Shown here one piece after another: positions 53,184 through 61,283 of a stretch of 64,000 nt of DNA. Below the pieces are notes generated by a model. The model did no database searches. It was given only the letters and a program-made list of their open reading frames with translations, and had not been told where the DNA came from. Each line of letters begins with the position of its first letter. Within the stretch, counting starts at the first letter, position 1. A program made the position numbers and the translations under genes. The stretch is from Cellulomonas pakistanensis (GTDB lineage Bacteria > Actinomycetota > Actinomycetes > Actinomycetales > Cellulomonadaceae), in contig NZ_BONO01000006.1 in NCBI RefSeq assembly GCF_016862755.1, forward strand, positions 1 to 64,000. The letters are read 5' to 3'.

Positions 53184-53471
53184 GTGTCCGTGGAGACCGC
53201 ACCCGAGGAGACGACCCGCGCCGACGGGGAGCTCGCCGACGCCTGGGTCACGATCGTGTGGAACGACCCCGTCAACCTCATGTCCTACGTCACCTACGTG
53301 TTCCGCTCGTACTTCGGGTACCCGCAGGCCACGGCGGAGAAGCTCATGCTCGAGGTGCACGAGGAGGGCCGGTCCGCGGTGTCGACGGGCAACCGTGAGC
53401 AGATGGAGGTGGACGTGCAGGCCATGCACTCGTTCGGTCTGTGGGCCACGCTGCAGCGGAGCGACGCCTAG
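53184..53471 (+). CDS. clpS: ATP-dependent Clp protease adaptor ClpS
   Basis: This 95-aa adaptor hands N-degron substrates to ClpC/ClpA. It has the flexible N-terminal tail followed by the folded core [71 protein letters not shown]. The N-degron pocket residues (NDP...M..VT and the His of VHEEG) are all there. The gene is leaderless from GTG 53184. The DUF2017 gene begins at the base directly after its stop, a pairing conserved in Actinobacteria. Confidence 0.95.
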   Translation: MSVETAPEETTRADGELADAWVTIVWNDPVNLMSYVTYVFRSYFGYPQATAEKLMLEVHEEGRSAVSTGNREQMEVDVQAMHSFGLWATLQRSDA

Positions 53472-54224
53472 GTGCGGGCGTTCCGGCGGGAGGGCGACCA
53501 CCTGGTCGCGGAGGTGGACCCGGGCGAGCGCGAGGTGCTCGCGACGGTGGTCGCGGACGTGGCCGAGCTGCTCGGCGGCGGGCGGTTCGAGGACCGCGCG
53601 CGGGAGACCGGCAGCGCGCGGCCGCAGCCCGACGCGTCCGGCGGCCCCGACGACCCCGCCGCGCTCGCGATGCGGCTCCGGCTCGACCCGCTGCCCGCGC
53701 CCGACGACCCGGCCGTGCACCGGCTGCTGCCCGACGCGTCCCGCGACGACGCCGATGTCGCGGCGGAGTTCCGCCGGCTGACCGAGGACGACCTGCGGCA
53801 GCAGAAGATCGACCGGCTCGCGGTGCTGTTCGACGCGCTGACGGTCGAGGCGCTCGGCCACGGCGCACCGGGGGAGGAGCCCCCGGACGCCGCGGCGGCC
53901 GACGACGAGCCGCCCCGCCGGCGCCGCCGCGACCGCGGCCGGCACGAGGCCGTCGCCGTCGTCCGGGTCGCGAAGGACCGCGCCCCGGCGCTCGCGGCCA
54001 CGCTCACCGACGTCCGGCTGGTGCTCGGCGAGCGGCTCGGCGTCACCGACGAGGAGGCGAGCGAGCGCCTGGAGCGGGACGTCGTCCACGGGCGCCCCGC
54101 GGACGCCGAGGGGCAGGCGCGGCAGTACCTGGGCTCGGTGTTCCTCGCGCTCGGCTGGTGGCAGGAGACCCTGATGGCGTGCCTGCTCGCCGACCTGCCG
54201 GGCGCGCTCGGCGCCCGGGACTAG
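53472..54224 (+). CDS. DUF2017 family protein
   Basis: This 250-aa protein belongs to DUF2017, found next to clpS throughout Actinobacteria. The N-terminal strand pair and helix ([34 protein letters not shown]) and the [45 protein letters not shown] region are typical. The C-terminal helix is the [24 protein letters not shown] segment. An acidic/basic low-complexity insert sits at about 135-160. Function is unknown; the constant association with clpS suggests a link to regulated proteolysis. The GTG at 53472 abuts the clpS stop. The stop codon overlaps the -10 of murI. Confidence 0.88.
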   Translation: MRAFRREGDHLVAEVDPGEREVLATVVADVAELLGGGRFEDRARETGSARPQPDASGGPDDPAALAMRLRLDPLPAPDDPAVHRLLPDASRDDADVAAEFRRLTEDDLRQQKIDRLAVLFDALTVEALGHGAPGEEPPDAAAADDEPPRRRRRDRGRHEAVAVVRVAKDRAPALAATLTDVRLVLGERLGVTDEEASERLERDVVHGRPADAEGQARQYLGSVFLALGWWQETLMACLLADLPGALGARD

Positions 54225-54227
54225 GAT
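54222..54227 (+). promoter_or_regulatory. -10 element, leaderless promoter of murI
   Basis: TAGGAT begins with the stop codon of the DUF2017 gene and ends 7 nt before the GTG at 54235. Confidence 0.5.
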
Positions 54228-54234
54228 CGGTGCC

Positions 54235-55050
54235 GTGAACGACGCACCCATCGGGATCTTCGACTCGGGGGTGGGTGGTCTCACCAACGCGCGGGCGATC
54301 ATCGACCAGCTCCCGCACGAGTCGGTGCTCTACATCGGCGACACCCTCAACACCCCGTACGGCACCAAGCCGCTGGCGGCGGTCCGCGCGCACGCGCTCG
54401 AGGTGATGGACGACCTGGTCGACGCCGGCGTGAAGATGCTGGTCATCGCCTGCAACACCGCGTCGTCCGCCGTGCTGCGCGACGCCCGGGAGCGGTACAC
54501 GCTGCGCCGCGGCCTGCCGGTGGTCGAGGTGATCCTGCCCGCCGCGCGCCGCGCCGTCGCCGCGACCCGGACCGGGAAGATCGGCGTGATCGCCACCGCG
54601 TCGACCGTGCAGTCGCGGTCGTACGAGGACGCCTTCGCCGTGGCGCCCGGCGTGCACGTGACGACGCAGGCGTGCCCGCGGTTCGTGGAGTTCGTCGAGG
54701 CGGGCGTCACGTCCGGACCGGAGCTGCTGAGCGTCGCCGAGGAGTACCTGCACCCGGTCAAGGAGGCGGGTGTCGACACCCTCGTGCTGGGCTGCACGCA
54801 CTACCCGCTGCTCACCGGCGTCATCTCGTACGTCATGGGCGAGGACGTGACCCTGGTGTCGTCCGCCGAGGAGACCGCCAAGGACGTGTACCGCCAGCTG
54901 GTGGCGCACGACCTGGAGCGCGACCCGGCCGCCGGGCCGCCGGAGCACCGGTTCCTCGCGACCGGCGACCCGGACTCGTTCGCGACGCTGGCCCGGCGGT
55001 TCCTGGGGCCCGAGGTGCGGCACGTGGAGGCGCGCGGCGCGCTGCGCTGA
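54235..55050 (+). CDS. murI: Glutamate racemase
   Basis: This 271-aa cofactor-independent racemase makes D-glutamate for peptidoglycan. The two catalytic Cys motifs are visible in [17 protein letters not shown] and [10 protein letters not shown], and the phosphate/Asp loop in [28 protein letters not shown] and the EFVEAG segment are also conserved. Start GTG 54235, leaderless. It begins the conserved run murI-MBL-rph-rdgB, which matches the order of Mycobacterium tuberculosis Rv1338-Rv1341. A 211-bp gap with a duplicated 12-bp palindrome lies between it and the MBL gene. Confidence 0.96.
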   Translation: MNDAPIGIFDSGVGGLTNARAIIDQLPHESVLYIGDTLNTPYGTKPLAAVRAHALEVMDDLVDAGVKMLVIACNTASSAVLRDARERYTLRRGLPVVEVILPAARRAVAATRTGKIGVIATASTVQSRSYEDAFAVAPGVHVTTQACPRFVEFVEAGVTSGPELLSVAEEYLHPVKEAGVDTLVLGCTHYPLLTGVISYVMGEDVTLVSSAEETAKDVYRQLVAHDLERDPAAGPPEHRFLATGDPDSFATLARRFLGPEVRHVEARGALR

Positions 55051-55065
55051 CGGCGCCCGGGGCCG

Positions 55066-55119
55066 GGTGGATCCACCGGCGCCGACGCGCCCCGGCGGGT
55101 CCGTCCCGGTGGATCCACC
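55066..55119. repeat. Duplicated 12-bp palindrome GGTGGATCCACC
   Basis: Two exact copies at 55066-55077 and 55108-55119, starts 42 bp apart (four helical turns). Each copy is self-palindromic, and the pair can also form a larger stem. It lies in the 211-bp gap between murI and the MBL gene; nothing else in that gap is recognised. Confidence 0.85.
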
Positions 55120-55261
55120 GACGCCCGCGCCGCCGCGTGACGAGCGACACGTCACGCCCGGGACCGACCGCCGCCCGGCGCGGCGCCCCGCACGGCATCA
55201 TGGCTCCCTGGGCCGCCGGCGGACGTCGGTGCGCCGACACGCATGCGGAAGGGGCCCGCGG

Positions 55262-56065
55262 ATGAGGCTCGTGGTCGTCGGCAGCGCCGGCTCGTTCCCC
55301 GGCCCCGACTCGGCGGCGTCGTGCTACCTGGTGCAGGCCGAGGGCCCGGACGGCGCCGGCGGCACCCGCACCTGGAACGTCCTGCTCGACCTCGGCAACG
55401 GCGCGCTCGGCCCGCTGCAGCGGCACCTGGCCCCGGCCGACCTGGACGCGGTCGCGATCAGCCACCTGCACGCCGACCACGTCGCCGACGTCGTGGTGCT
55501 GGGCGTGATGCTCCGCTACGACCCGCGGGGCGCCCGCCCGACGCCGCTGCCGCTGCACGGCCCCGAGGGCGTGCGCGAGCGCCTGGCGCAGCTGTCCGGG
55601 CACGACCCCGCGACGAGCACGGCCGACCACCTCGCGCTGGGCACGTGGCGCGCGGGGGAGCCCGTCACCGTCGGGCCGCTGACCATCGAGCCCGTGCCGG
55701 TCGAGCACCCGGTGCCCGCGTTCGGCTTCCGGGTCACCGGGCCGTCCGAGACCGACCCGGCCCGCACGGTGACGCTCGCGTACACCGGCGACACCGACGA
55801 CTGCCCGGGCCTCGACGCGCTCGCCGCCGACGCGGACCTGCTGCTCGCCGAGGCGGCGTACCTGGAGACGACCCCGGACGCCCCGCGCGGCGTGCACCTG
55901 ACCGCCCGGCGCGCGGCGCAGGCGGCGCAGCGCAACGGCTCCCGGCGGCTGCTGCTCACCCACCTGGTGGCGTGGAACGACCCGGCGGAGAGCCTCGCCG
56001 AGGCCGCCGCCGCGTACGACGGGCCGCTCGACCTGGCCCGGCCCGGGACGGTCGTCGCGCTCTGA
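55262..56065 (+). CDS. MBL-fold hydrolase, Rv1339-like (putative cyclic-nucleotide phosphodiesterase)
   Basis: This 267-aa protein has the metallo-beta-lactamase fold. It begins [24 protein letters not shown]. The metal motif is [22 protein letters not shown], and further ligands lie in FGFRVTG...[19 protein letters not shown] and LLLTHLVAW. Position between murI and rph is the same as for M. tuberculosis Rv1339, which has been described as an atypical cAMP phosphodiesterase. A cAMP or other phosphodiester substrate is thus plausible by homology. The ATG at 55262 has AAGGGG upstream and the MRLxxxG N terminus of the family, so the longer open frame is not used. Confidence 0.88.
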   Translation: MRLVVVGSAGSFPGPDSAASCYLVQAEGPDGAGGTRTWNVLLDLGNGALGPLQRHLAPADLDAVAISHLHADHVADVVVLGVMLRYDPRGARPTPLPLHGPEGVRERLAQLSGHDPATSTADHLALGTWRAGEPVTVGPLTIEPVPVEHPVPAFGFRVTGPSETDPARTVTLAYTGDTDDCPGLDALAADADLLLAEAAYLETTPDAPRGVHLTARRAAQAAQRNGSRRLLLTHLVAWNDPAESLAEAAAAYDGPLDLARPGTVVAL

Positions 56066-56114
56066 CGCCCCGCGGCCGGGTCGTGGCCGTTCCGCCGCGC
56101 CCGGGCGGTGTCGT

Positions 56115-56120
56115 TACCCT
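56115..56120 (+). promoter_or_regulatory. -10 element, leaderless promoter of rph
   Basis: TACCCT ends 6 nt before the ATG at 56127, a second promoter within the murI-rdgB gene run. Confidence 0.5.
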
Positions 56121-56126
56121 CGGGGG

Positions 56127-56966
56127 ATGACCTCCGACGCCGTCCCCGCCTCCGCCGTGCCCGCCGCCGGCCGCACCAGCACCCCCCGCGGCGACGGCCG
56201 CGCCGCCGACGAGCTCCGCCCGATCGCGATCACCCGCCGCTACCTGGACGCGGGCGAGGGCAGCGTGCTGGTCGAGTTCGGCGGCACCAAGGTGCTGTGC
56301 GTGGCGTCGTTCACGGCCGGCGTGCCGCGCTGGCGCAAGGGCTCCGGCGAGGGCTGGGTGACCGCCGAGTACGCGATGCTGCCCCGCGCCACGAGCTCGC
56401 GCTCCGACCGCGAGTCCGTCCGCGGCAAGGTCGGCGGCCGCACGCACGAGATCTCCCGGCTGATCGGCCGGTCGCTGCGCGCGATCATCGACGTCGCCGC
56501 GCTCGGCGAGAACACGATCGTGCTCGACTGCGACGTCCTGCAGGCCGACGGCGGCACCCGCACCGCCTCCGTCACCGGCGCCTACGTGGCGCTCGCGGAC
56601 GCCGTCGCGTGGGGCATCGCCCAGGGCGCGGTCGACGGCCGCAAGGTCGTGCTCCGCGACTCGGTGGCGGCGGTCAGCGTCGGCGTCGTCGGCGGGCGCC
56701 CGGTGCTCGACCTGCCCTACGAGGAGGACGTGCGCGCGGACACCGACATGAACGTCGTCGTCACCGGCTCGGGCAGCTTCGTCGAGGTGCAGGGCACCGC
56801 GGAGCACGCGCCGTTCGACCGCGCGGAGCTCGACTCGCTGCTCGACCTGGCCCTCGTCGGCACGTCCGAGCTCGCGCGCGTGCAGCGCGAGGTGCTGGCC
56901 CTGCCCGCGGGCGAGACCGTGACGGTGCGCGGCGGTGCGGCGGCGGGCGCGGCGGTGACCGCGTGA
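56127..56966 (+). CDS. rph: Ribonuclease PH
   Basis: This 279-aa phosphorolytic exoribonuclease trims tRNA 3' ends. Characteristic segments are [114 protein letters not shown] and the phosphate-binding region. [23 protein letters not shown] is also typical. About 25 extra residues (Ala/Pro/Arg-rich) precede the fold. The ATG at 56127 is supported by the -10 hexamer 6 nt upstream. It overlaps rdgB by 4 bp (GTGA). Confidence 0.96.
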   Translation: MTSDAVPASAVPAAGRTSTPRGDGRAADELRPIAITRRYLDAGEGSVLVEFGGTKVLCVASFTAGVPRWRKGSGEGWVTAEYAMLPRATSSRSDRESVRGKVGGRTHEISRLIGRSLRAIIDVAALGENTIVLDCDVLQADGGTRTASVTGAYVALADAVAWGIAQGAVDGRKVVLRDSVAAVSVGVVGGRPVLDLPYEEDVRADTDMNVVVTGSGSFVEVQGTAEHAPFDRAELDSLLDLALVGTSELARVQREVLALPAGETVTVRGGAAAGAAVTA

Positions 56967-57595
56967 CCGGCCCGGCCCGCCTGGTCCTCGCCACCCACAA
57001 CGCGCACAAGCTCGGCGAGCTGCGCGCGATCCTGGTGCCCGCGCTGCCCGGCCTCGACCCGGACTCGGTGGTCGGCGCCCGCGACGTCGGCGCGCCCGAG
57101 CCCGTCGAGGACGGCGTCACGTTCGCGGAGAACGCGCTGATCAAGGCCCGCGCCCTCGCGAAGCACACGGGCCTGCCCGCGGTCGCGGACGACTCCGGGC
57201 TGTCGGTCGACGTGCTCGGCGGTGCGCCCGGCATCTTCTCGGCGCGGTGGTCGGGCCGGCACGGCGACGACCGCGCCAACCTCGACCTGCTCCTGGCGCA
57301 GCTGTCCGACATCGCCCCCGAGCACCGGGCGGCGCGGTTCACCTGCGCCGCCGCGCTGGTCACCCCGGACGGCGAGGAGCACGTCGAGCTCGGCCACCTC
57401 GTCGGCACCCTCGCCACCGCGCCGCGCGGCGAGCACGGGTTCGGGTACGACCCGGTCCTGGTCCCGGCGGGCGGCGACCTCACCTGCGCCGAGCTGACCC
57501 CGGACGAGAAGAACCGCATCTCGCACCGCGGGCAGGCGTTCCGCGCGCTGGTGCCCGCCGTCGTCGCCGTGCTCGCCCGGGAGCCGCGTGCCTGA
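56963..57595 (+). CDS. rdgB: XTP/dITP diphosphatase (RdgB/HAM1)
   Basis: This 210-aa nucleotide-pool-cleaning enzyme hydrolyses dITP and XTP to monophosphates, preventing incorporation of deaminated purines. It starts [24 protein letters not shown], with the phosphate-binding THNxxK motif. [58 protein letters not shown] and the final [15 protein letters not shown] follow. All catalytic residues (Asn and Lys of THNAHK, Glu of FAEN, Asp pair) are present. The GTG overlaps the rph stop by 4 bp, and the 3' end overlaps the ABC-F gene by 8 bp. Confidence 0.95.
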   Translation: MTGPARLVLATHNAHKLGELRAILVPALPGLDPDSVVGARDVGAPEPVEDGVTFAENALIKARALAKHTGLPAVADDSGLSVDVLGGAPGIFSARWSGRHGDDRANLDLLLAQLSDIAPEHRAARFTCAAALVTPDGEEHVELGHLVGTLATAPRGEHGFGYDPVLVPAGGDLTCAELTPDEKNRISHRGQAFRALVPAVVAVLAREPRA

Positions 57596-59204
57596 CGTCC
57601 ACCTGGTCGCGGACGGCCTCACCTTCGGGTACCCGGGGCGGCCGGTCCTCGACGGCGTCGGGGTGTCCGCGTCCGCGGGCGACCGGGTCGGGGTCGTCGG
57701 CGAGAACGGCGCGGGCAAGACGACCCTGCTCCGGCTGCTCGCGGGCGACCTCGCGCCCACCGCCGGCGAGGTCCGGCGGTCGGGGTCGGTGTCGGTCGTG
57801 CAGCAGGAGCTCGACGTGGCGCCCGGGTCGACGATCGGCGACCTGGTCCGCCGCACCGCGACCCACGTGCGCGCGGCGGCGGCCCGGCTGGACGAGGTCG
57901 TCGCCGGCTTCGACCACGAGGGCGGCGACCTCGCGGCGCTGAGCGACGCCATCGCGGCGGTCGACCGGCTCGCGGCGTGGGACGTCGACCGCCGGGTGGA
58001 CGAGGCGCTGACCCGGTTCGGCGCGCCGCGCGACCACGCCCGGCGGCTCGACACGCTCAGCGTGGGGGAGGCGTACCGCGCGCGGCTCGCGTGCCACGTG
58101 GCGGAGCGGGCGGACGTCCTGCTGCTGGACGAGCCGACGAACCACCTGGACGTCGGCGGCATCGAGTACCTGACCGCGCAGCTGCAGGAGTGGCCGGGCG
58201 TCGTCGTCATCGTCACGCACGACCGGCGCCTGCTGGACGACGTGATGACGGCCATCCTCGACCTCGACCCGTCGATGGACGGCCGGCCGGTGCTCTACGG
58301 GGCGACCCGGTACGCCACCTACCGGTTCCAGAAGGACCAGGCGCTGCGCCGGTGGCGCGCCCGGTACGCCCAGGAGCGCAAGCGCGCGGCGAAGCTCGCG
58401 CAGCGGCTCGACGAGTCCTACGAGGGGCTGTCCGACGAGTGGCGGCCGCCGAAGGGCTCGCAGAAGCACCGCCGCGGCACCCGCGCGCGGATCCACGTGA
58501 AGGCGGCCGACCGGCTGGTGCAGAAGCTCGAGGCCGAGGCCGTCGAGGTGCCGGTGCCGCCGCCCGCGCTGGCGTTCCCCGACCTGCCGAGCATCCCCGC
58601 CGGGTACGCGGGCGGGCCGCTGCTCGAGCTGCGCGCGCCGCGGGTCGAGGGCCGGCTGGACCTGCCGGGCGTGCGGGTCGAGCTGCCGCCGGCGGGCCGC
58701 CTGCTGGTGACGGGCGCGAACGGCGCGGGCAAGTCGACGCTGCTGGCGGCGCTCGCCGGGCGGACGCCGCTGGACCGGGGCCACCGCTCGGTCGCGCCCG
58801 GCGTGCGCCTGGGCGTGCTGGTGCAGGACGACGACAGCCCGGCGCGGCTCCGGACCACGGGGTTCGAGGCGGCCGCGCGGCGTGCGCTCGACCTGCTGTC
58901 GTCGGGGGCGCTGGACCCCGCGCACGTGCTGCCGGTCGCGGCCCTCGGGCTGCTCGAGGAGGAGGACCTGGACCGGCCGCTCGGCGAGCTGTCGGTGGGG
59001 CAGCGGCGGCGGTTCGAGCTCGCGGCCGCGCTGGTCGCGGCGCCGCACGTGCTGCTCCTGGACGAGCCGACGAACCACCTGTCGATCGCGCTGGTCGACG
59101 AGCTCACGGAGGCGCTGCGGCTGACGTCCGCGGCGGTCGTCGTGGCGACGCACGACCGCGCGATGCGGGCGGACCTGGCGGACTGGCCGTCGTTCGAGCT
59201 GTAG
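57588..59204 (+). CDS. ABC-F family ATPase with altered signature motifs
   Basis: This 538-aa protein has two ABC ATPase domains and no membrane segments, as in ABC-F translation factors, including ribosome-protecting antibiotic resistance types. Domain 1 has Walker A GENGAGKTT and Walker B LLLDEPTNHLDVGG. The inter-domain linker is a helical hairpin with RWRARYAQERKRAAKLAQRLDESYEGLSDEWRPPKGSQKHRRG. Domain 2 has GANGAGKST and LLLDEPTNHLSIAL. The signature motifs read LSVGE and LSVGQ, with Val replacing the usual first Gly of LSGGx in both halves. The long basic linker suggests insertion near the ribosomal P or E site, but the antibiotic, if any, is unknown. The GTG at 57588 overlaps rdgB by 8 bp. 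Confidence 0.87.
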   Translation: MPDVHLVADGLTFGYPGRPVLDGVGVSASAGDRVGVVGENGAGKTTLLRLLAGDLAPTAGEVRRSGSVSVVQQELDVAPGSTIGDLVRRTATHVRAAAARLDEVVAGFDHEGGDLAALSDAIAAVDRLAAWDVDRRVDEALTRFGAPRDHARRLDTLSVGEAYRARLACHVAERADVLLLDEPTNHLDVGGIEYLTAQLQEWPGVVVIVTHDRRLLDDVMTAILDLDPSMDGRPVLYGATRYATYRFQKDQALRRWRARYAQERKRAAKLAQRLDESYEGLSDEWRPPKGSQKHRRGTRARIHVKAADRLVQKLEAEAVEVPVPPPALAFPDLPSIPAGYAGGPLLELRAPRVEGRLDLPGVRVELPPAGRLLVTGANGAGKSTLLAALAGRTPLDRGHRSVAPGVRLGVLVQDDDSPARLRTTGFEAAARRALDLLSSGALDPAHVLPVAALGLLEEEDLDRPLGELSVGQRRRFELAAALVAAPHVLLLDEPTNHLSIALVDELTEALRLTSAAVVVATHDRAMRADLADWPSFEL

Positions 59205-59243
59205 CTGCGGCCCCGGCACGTGCCCGCGCGTGCGGTGCCGTGC

Positions 59244-59315
59244 GCCGAGACCCACTGATTCCGCCGAGTCACCCGGTCGCGGGCGTGGGTCTCGGCCGGA
59301 TCAGTGGGTCTCGGC
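59244..59315. repeat. Mirrored four-half-site palindrome (12-7-12) between convergent genes
   Basis: Half-sites GCCGAGACCCAC (59244-59255), GCCGAGTCACCC (59263-59274), GTGGGTCTCGGC (59285-59296) and GTGGGTCTCGGC (59304-59315) are spaced 7, 10 and 7 nt apart. The outermost arms extend to a perfect 17-bp inverted repeat (59243-59259 with 59300-59316). The right end overlaps the last codons of the Pr6Pr gene. The architecture equals that of 2524-2591 although the half-site sequence differs. Confidence 0.9.
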
Positions 59316-60023
59316 GGCCGACGCCCCGGGCGCGGCCGGGCCGGCGTCCGCCGTCGGGGCCGGGGTGGCCGGCAGGACGCGCTCCACGCCGCGCACCACG
59401 ACCGCCAGCGCCAGGAACCCGGCCGCCACCAGGGCCGTGTTGCGGGCGGCCGTCGCCGTGCCCAGCGCGGCAACGTCGAGGAACGGGTACGGGTACCAAC
59501 CCGTCGCCGCCCCACGGACGAACGTGTACCCGATCCAGACCACGGGGTAGAGCACGGACCACCCGACCGTCGACCACCGGAACCGCGGCCGCGGCCCGAC
59601 CAGCAGCCACGCGACCCAGGCGCCGACGGGCGTCACGGTGTGCAGCAGCAGGTTCGCTGCCTCGCCGCTGGGCGTCAGCGCCAGCCCCTCGCCGGCGAGC
59701 ACCGCGTGGTAGACCACCCCGGTGACGGCGATGCACAACAGGGCGTCGAGCTGCAGGACCGCCATGACGCGGCCGGAGCGCCCCGGGCGCACGGCGAGCA
59801 GCGCCGACGCGAGCAGGACCAGGACGTTCGACTGGATCGTGAAGTAGGAGAGCAGGCGGACGAGGCGCTCGGTCGTGGTGCCGGCGTCGCCGGGGCCCTC
59901 GGTGAACACCCGGGACAGCTCCAGCCCGATGCCGGTCGCGGCGGCCAGCGCCACCAGCGCGTGCAGCCCGCGCGCGGCCACGAGCAGCGCGCCGCGCGTC
60001 CGCACGCCGGCCTCCGCGGTCAC
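59301..60023 (-). CDS. Pr6Pr family membrane protein
   Basis: This 240-aa protein has six membrane segments with the Pr6Pr (FAR-17a/AIG1-like) pattern: RLVRLLSYFTIQSNVLVLLASALLA, LDALLCIAVTGVVYHAVL, ANLLLHTVTPVGAWVAWLLVGPRPRFRW, LYPVVWIGYTFVRGAATGWYPYPFLDV. The conserved FTIQSN, LLLHTVTP and WYPYPFLD motifs include the His and Thr proposed as catalytic in AIG1-type lipid hydrolases. Role in bacteria is unknown. It starts 10 bp after the DUF4916 stop on the same strand. Its last codons lie in the mirrored palindrome. Confidence 0.85.
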   Translation of the reverse strand: MTAEAGVRTRGALLVAARGLHALVALAAATGIGLELSRVFTEGPGDAGTTTERLVRLLSYFTIQSNVLVLLASALLAVRPGRSGRVMAVLQLDALLCIAVTGVVYHAVLAGEGLALTPSGEAANLLLHTVTPVGAWVAWLLVGPRPRFRWSTVGWSVLYPVVWIGYTFVRGAATGWYPYPFLDVAALGTATAARNTALVAAGFLALAVVVRGVERVLPATPAPTADAGPAAPGASAAETH

Positions 60024-60033
60024 GGCCCCGCCC

Positions 60034-60588
60034 TCAGGGCATCCGGCCGACGTGCGCCATCGCCTGGCGCAGCAGCAGGCCCTGACCGCCGTTCATCTCG
60101 ACCTGCACCTGCTCGCTGCACGCCTCCTCGGGCGTCAGCCAGGCCAGGTCGAGCGCGTCCTGCTGCGGCCGGCAGTCGCCGGTCACGGGCACGACGTACG
60201 CGAGGGACACCGCGTGCTGGCGCGGGTCGTGGTACGGCGTCACGCCCGGCGTCGGGAAGTACTCCGCGACGGTGAACGGCTGCGGGGTGGGCGGCACCTG
60301 CGGCAGCGCCACCGGGCCCAGGTCCTTCTCGATGTGCCGGAGCAGCGCGTCGCGCACCCGCTCGTGGTACATCACGCGGCCGGAGACGAGCGCGCGGGAC
60401 ATCACGCCCTCGGGCGTGACCCGCAGCAGCAGGCCGACCCCGACCACGTCGCCGGAGTCGTCGACCCGCACGGGGACGGCGTCGACGTAGAGCAGGGGGA
60501 GCGAGCGGCGCGCCGCCGCGATGCCCTCGGGGCTCAGCCACCCGGAGGGGCGCTCGGGCTCGCGGGGCAGGTCAGCCGTGTCGGTCAC
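60034..60588 (-). CDS. DUF4916 Nudix-like hydrolase
   Basis: This 184-aa protein matches the actinobacterial DUF4916 group of the Nudix superfamily. It reads GWLSPEGIAAARRSLPLLYVDAVPVRVDDSGDVVGVGLLLRVTPEGVMSRALVSGRVMYHERVRDALLRHIEKDLGPVALPQ and continues to QHAVSLAYVVPVTGDC. The Nudix box is degenerate: the region following SGRVMYHERVRDALLRHIEKDLG resembles the Nudix helix but lacks a clear REXXEE, so hydrolase activity is doubtful. The GTG at 60588 has a TACAAC hexamer 6 nt upstream. Pr6Pr follows 10 bp downstream, so the two form an operon. Confidence 0.82.
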   Translation of the reverse strand: MTDTADLPREPERPSGWLSPEGIAAARRSLPLLYVDAVPVRVDDSGDVVGVGLLLRVTPEGVMSRALVSGRVMYHERVRDALLRHIEKDLGPVALPQVPPTPQPFTVAEYFPTPGVTPYHDPRQHAVSLAYVVPVTGDCRPQQDALDLAWLTPEEACSEQVQVEMNGGQGLLLRQAMAHVGRMP

Positions 60589-60594
60589 CTCGCA

Positions 60595-60600
60595 GTTGTA
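60595..60600 (-). promoter_or_regulatory. Possible -10 element of DUF4916-Pr6Pr operon
   Basis: TACAAC on the minus strand, 6 nt before the GTG at 60588. The last base departs from TANNNT. Confidence 0.3.
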
Positions 60601-60662
60601 CCCCGGGCCGGGGTGGCGGTGCAGCCCGACGCGCGGTGGCGGGCCGCGGTCACCCGGCGGTC

Positions 60663-60721
60663 CCGGGCGGCGCACCCCCGCGGCCCCGGGCGGCGCACCC
60701 CCGGCTCCGGGCGGCGCACCC
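60663..60721. repeat. Three 15-bp repeats upstream of thioredoxin promoter
   Basis: CCGGGCGGCGCACCC occurs at 60663-60677, 60686-60700 and 60707-60721, starting 23 and 21 bp apart, close to two helical turns. The array ends 10 bp before the SigR-like -35. It could be a protein-binding array or a chance low-complexity expansion. Confidence 0.75.
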
Positions 60722-60731
60722 GCGCGGCCGC

Positions 60732-60758
60732 GGGAATACTGGGCGGGGTCCGGGCGCT
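60732..60758 (+). promoter_or_regulatory. SigR/SigH-like promoter of thioredoxin gene
   Basis: GGGAAT-N18-GCT closely matches the GGGAAT-N18-GTT consensus of thiol-stress ECF sigma factors (SigR of Streptomyces, SigH of Mycobacterium), for which trxA is a classical target. Transcription would start about 30 nt before the ATG at 60793. Confidence 0.6.
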
Positions 60759-60792
60759 CTACTGGCGTCACATCGACAACAGGAGGCGACTG

Positions 60793-61164
60793 ATGGCAAC
60801 GACCGAGCTGACGGCCGACACCATCCAGAAGACCATCACCGAGAACGACATCGTGCTCGTGGACTTCTGGGCGGACTGGTGCGGGCCGTGCAAGCGCTTC
60901 GGACCGATCTTCGAGCAGTCGTCGGAGAACCACACCGACGTCGTGCACGCGAAGGTCGACACCGAGGCCGAGCAGCAGCTGGCGGCCGAGCTGCAGATCA
61001 CGTCGATCCCGACCCTGATGGCCTTCCGCGAGGGCATCCTGGTGTTCAACCAGGCGGGCGCCCTCCCGGCCCCGGCCCTCGAGCAGGTGGTCGACGCGGT
61101 CAAGGCGCTGGACATGGACGACGTCCGCGCGCAGATCGCCGCGGCCGGGGCGGCGCAGAGCTGA
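60793..61164 (+). CDS. trxA: Thioredoxin
   Basis: This 123-aa thioredoxin reduces protein disulfides. The active site WCGPC is at residues 29-33 in DFWADWCGPCKRFGPIFEQ, and the cis-Pro loop is ITSIPTLMAFREGILVFNQAGALP. The C terminus carries about 12 extra residues. The ATG at 60793 has AGGAGG 6 nt upstream. A SigR-like promoter precedes it, implying induction by thiol oxidation. A strong terminator follows. No thioredoxin reductase gene is in the window. Confidence 0.96.
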   Translation: MATTELTADTIQKTITENDIVLVDFWADWCGPCKRFGPIFEQSSENHTDVVHAKVDTEAEQQLAAELQITSIPTLMAFREGILVFNQAGALPAPALEQVVDAVKALDMDDVRAQIAAAGAAQS

Positions 61165-61185
61165 CCCGAGCGCACGCAGGACCGG

Positions 61186-61222
61186 CGACGCCCCCGCACG
61201 CGAGCAGCGTGCGGGGGCGTCG
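61186..61222. terminator. Bidirectional hairpin terminator after trxA
   Basis: Sixteen-base arms at 61186-61201 and 61207-61222 (core GACGCCCCCGCACGC) pair perfectly around a 5-nt loop. It separates trxA from the convergent chemoreceptor gene. Confidence 0.88.
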
Positions 61223-61283
61223 TGCGTCCGGGGCCGGGCGCCGGCCGCGGGTCGGCGTGCCTCTCGGCCCCGGACGCCGGCCG

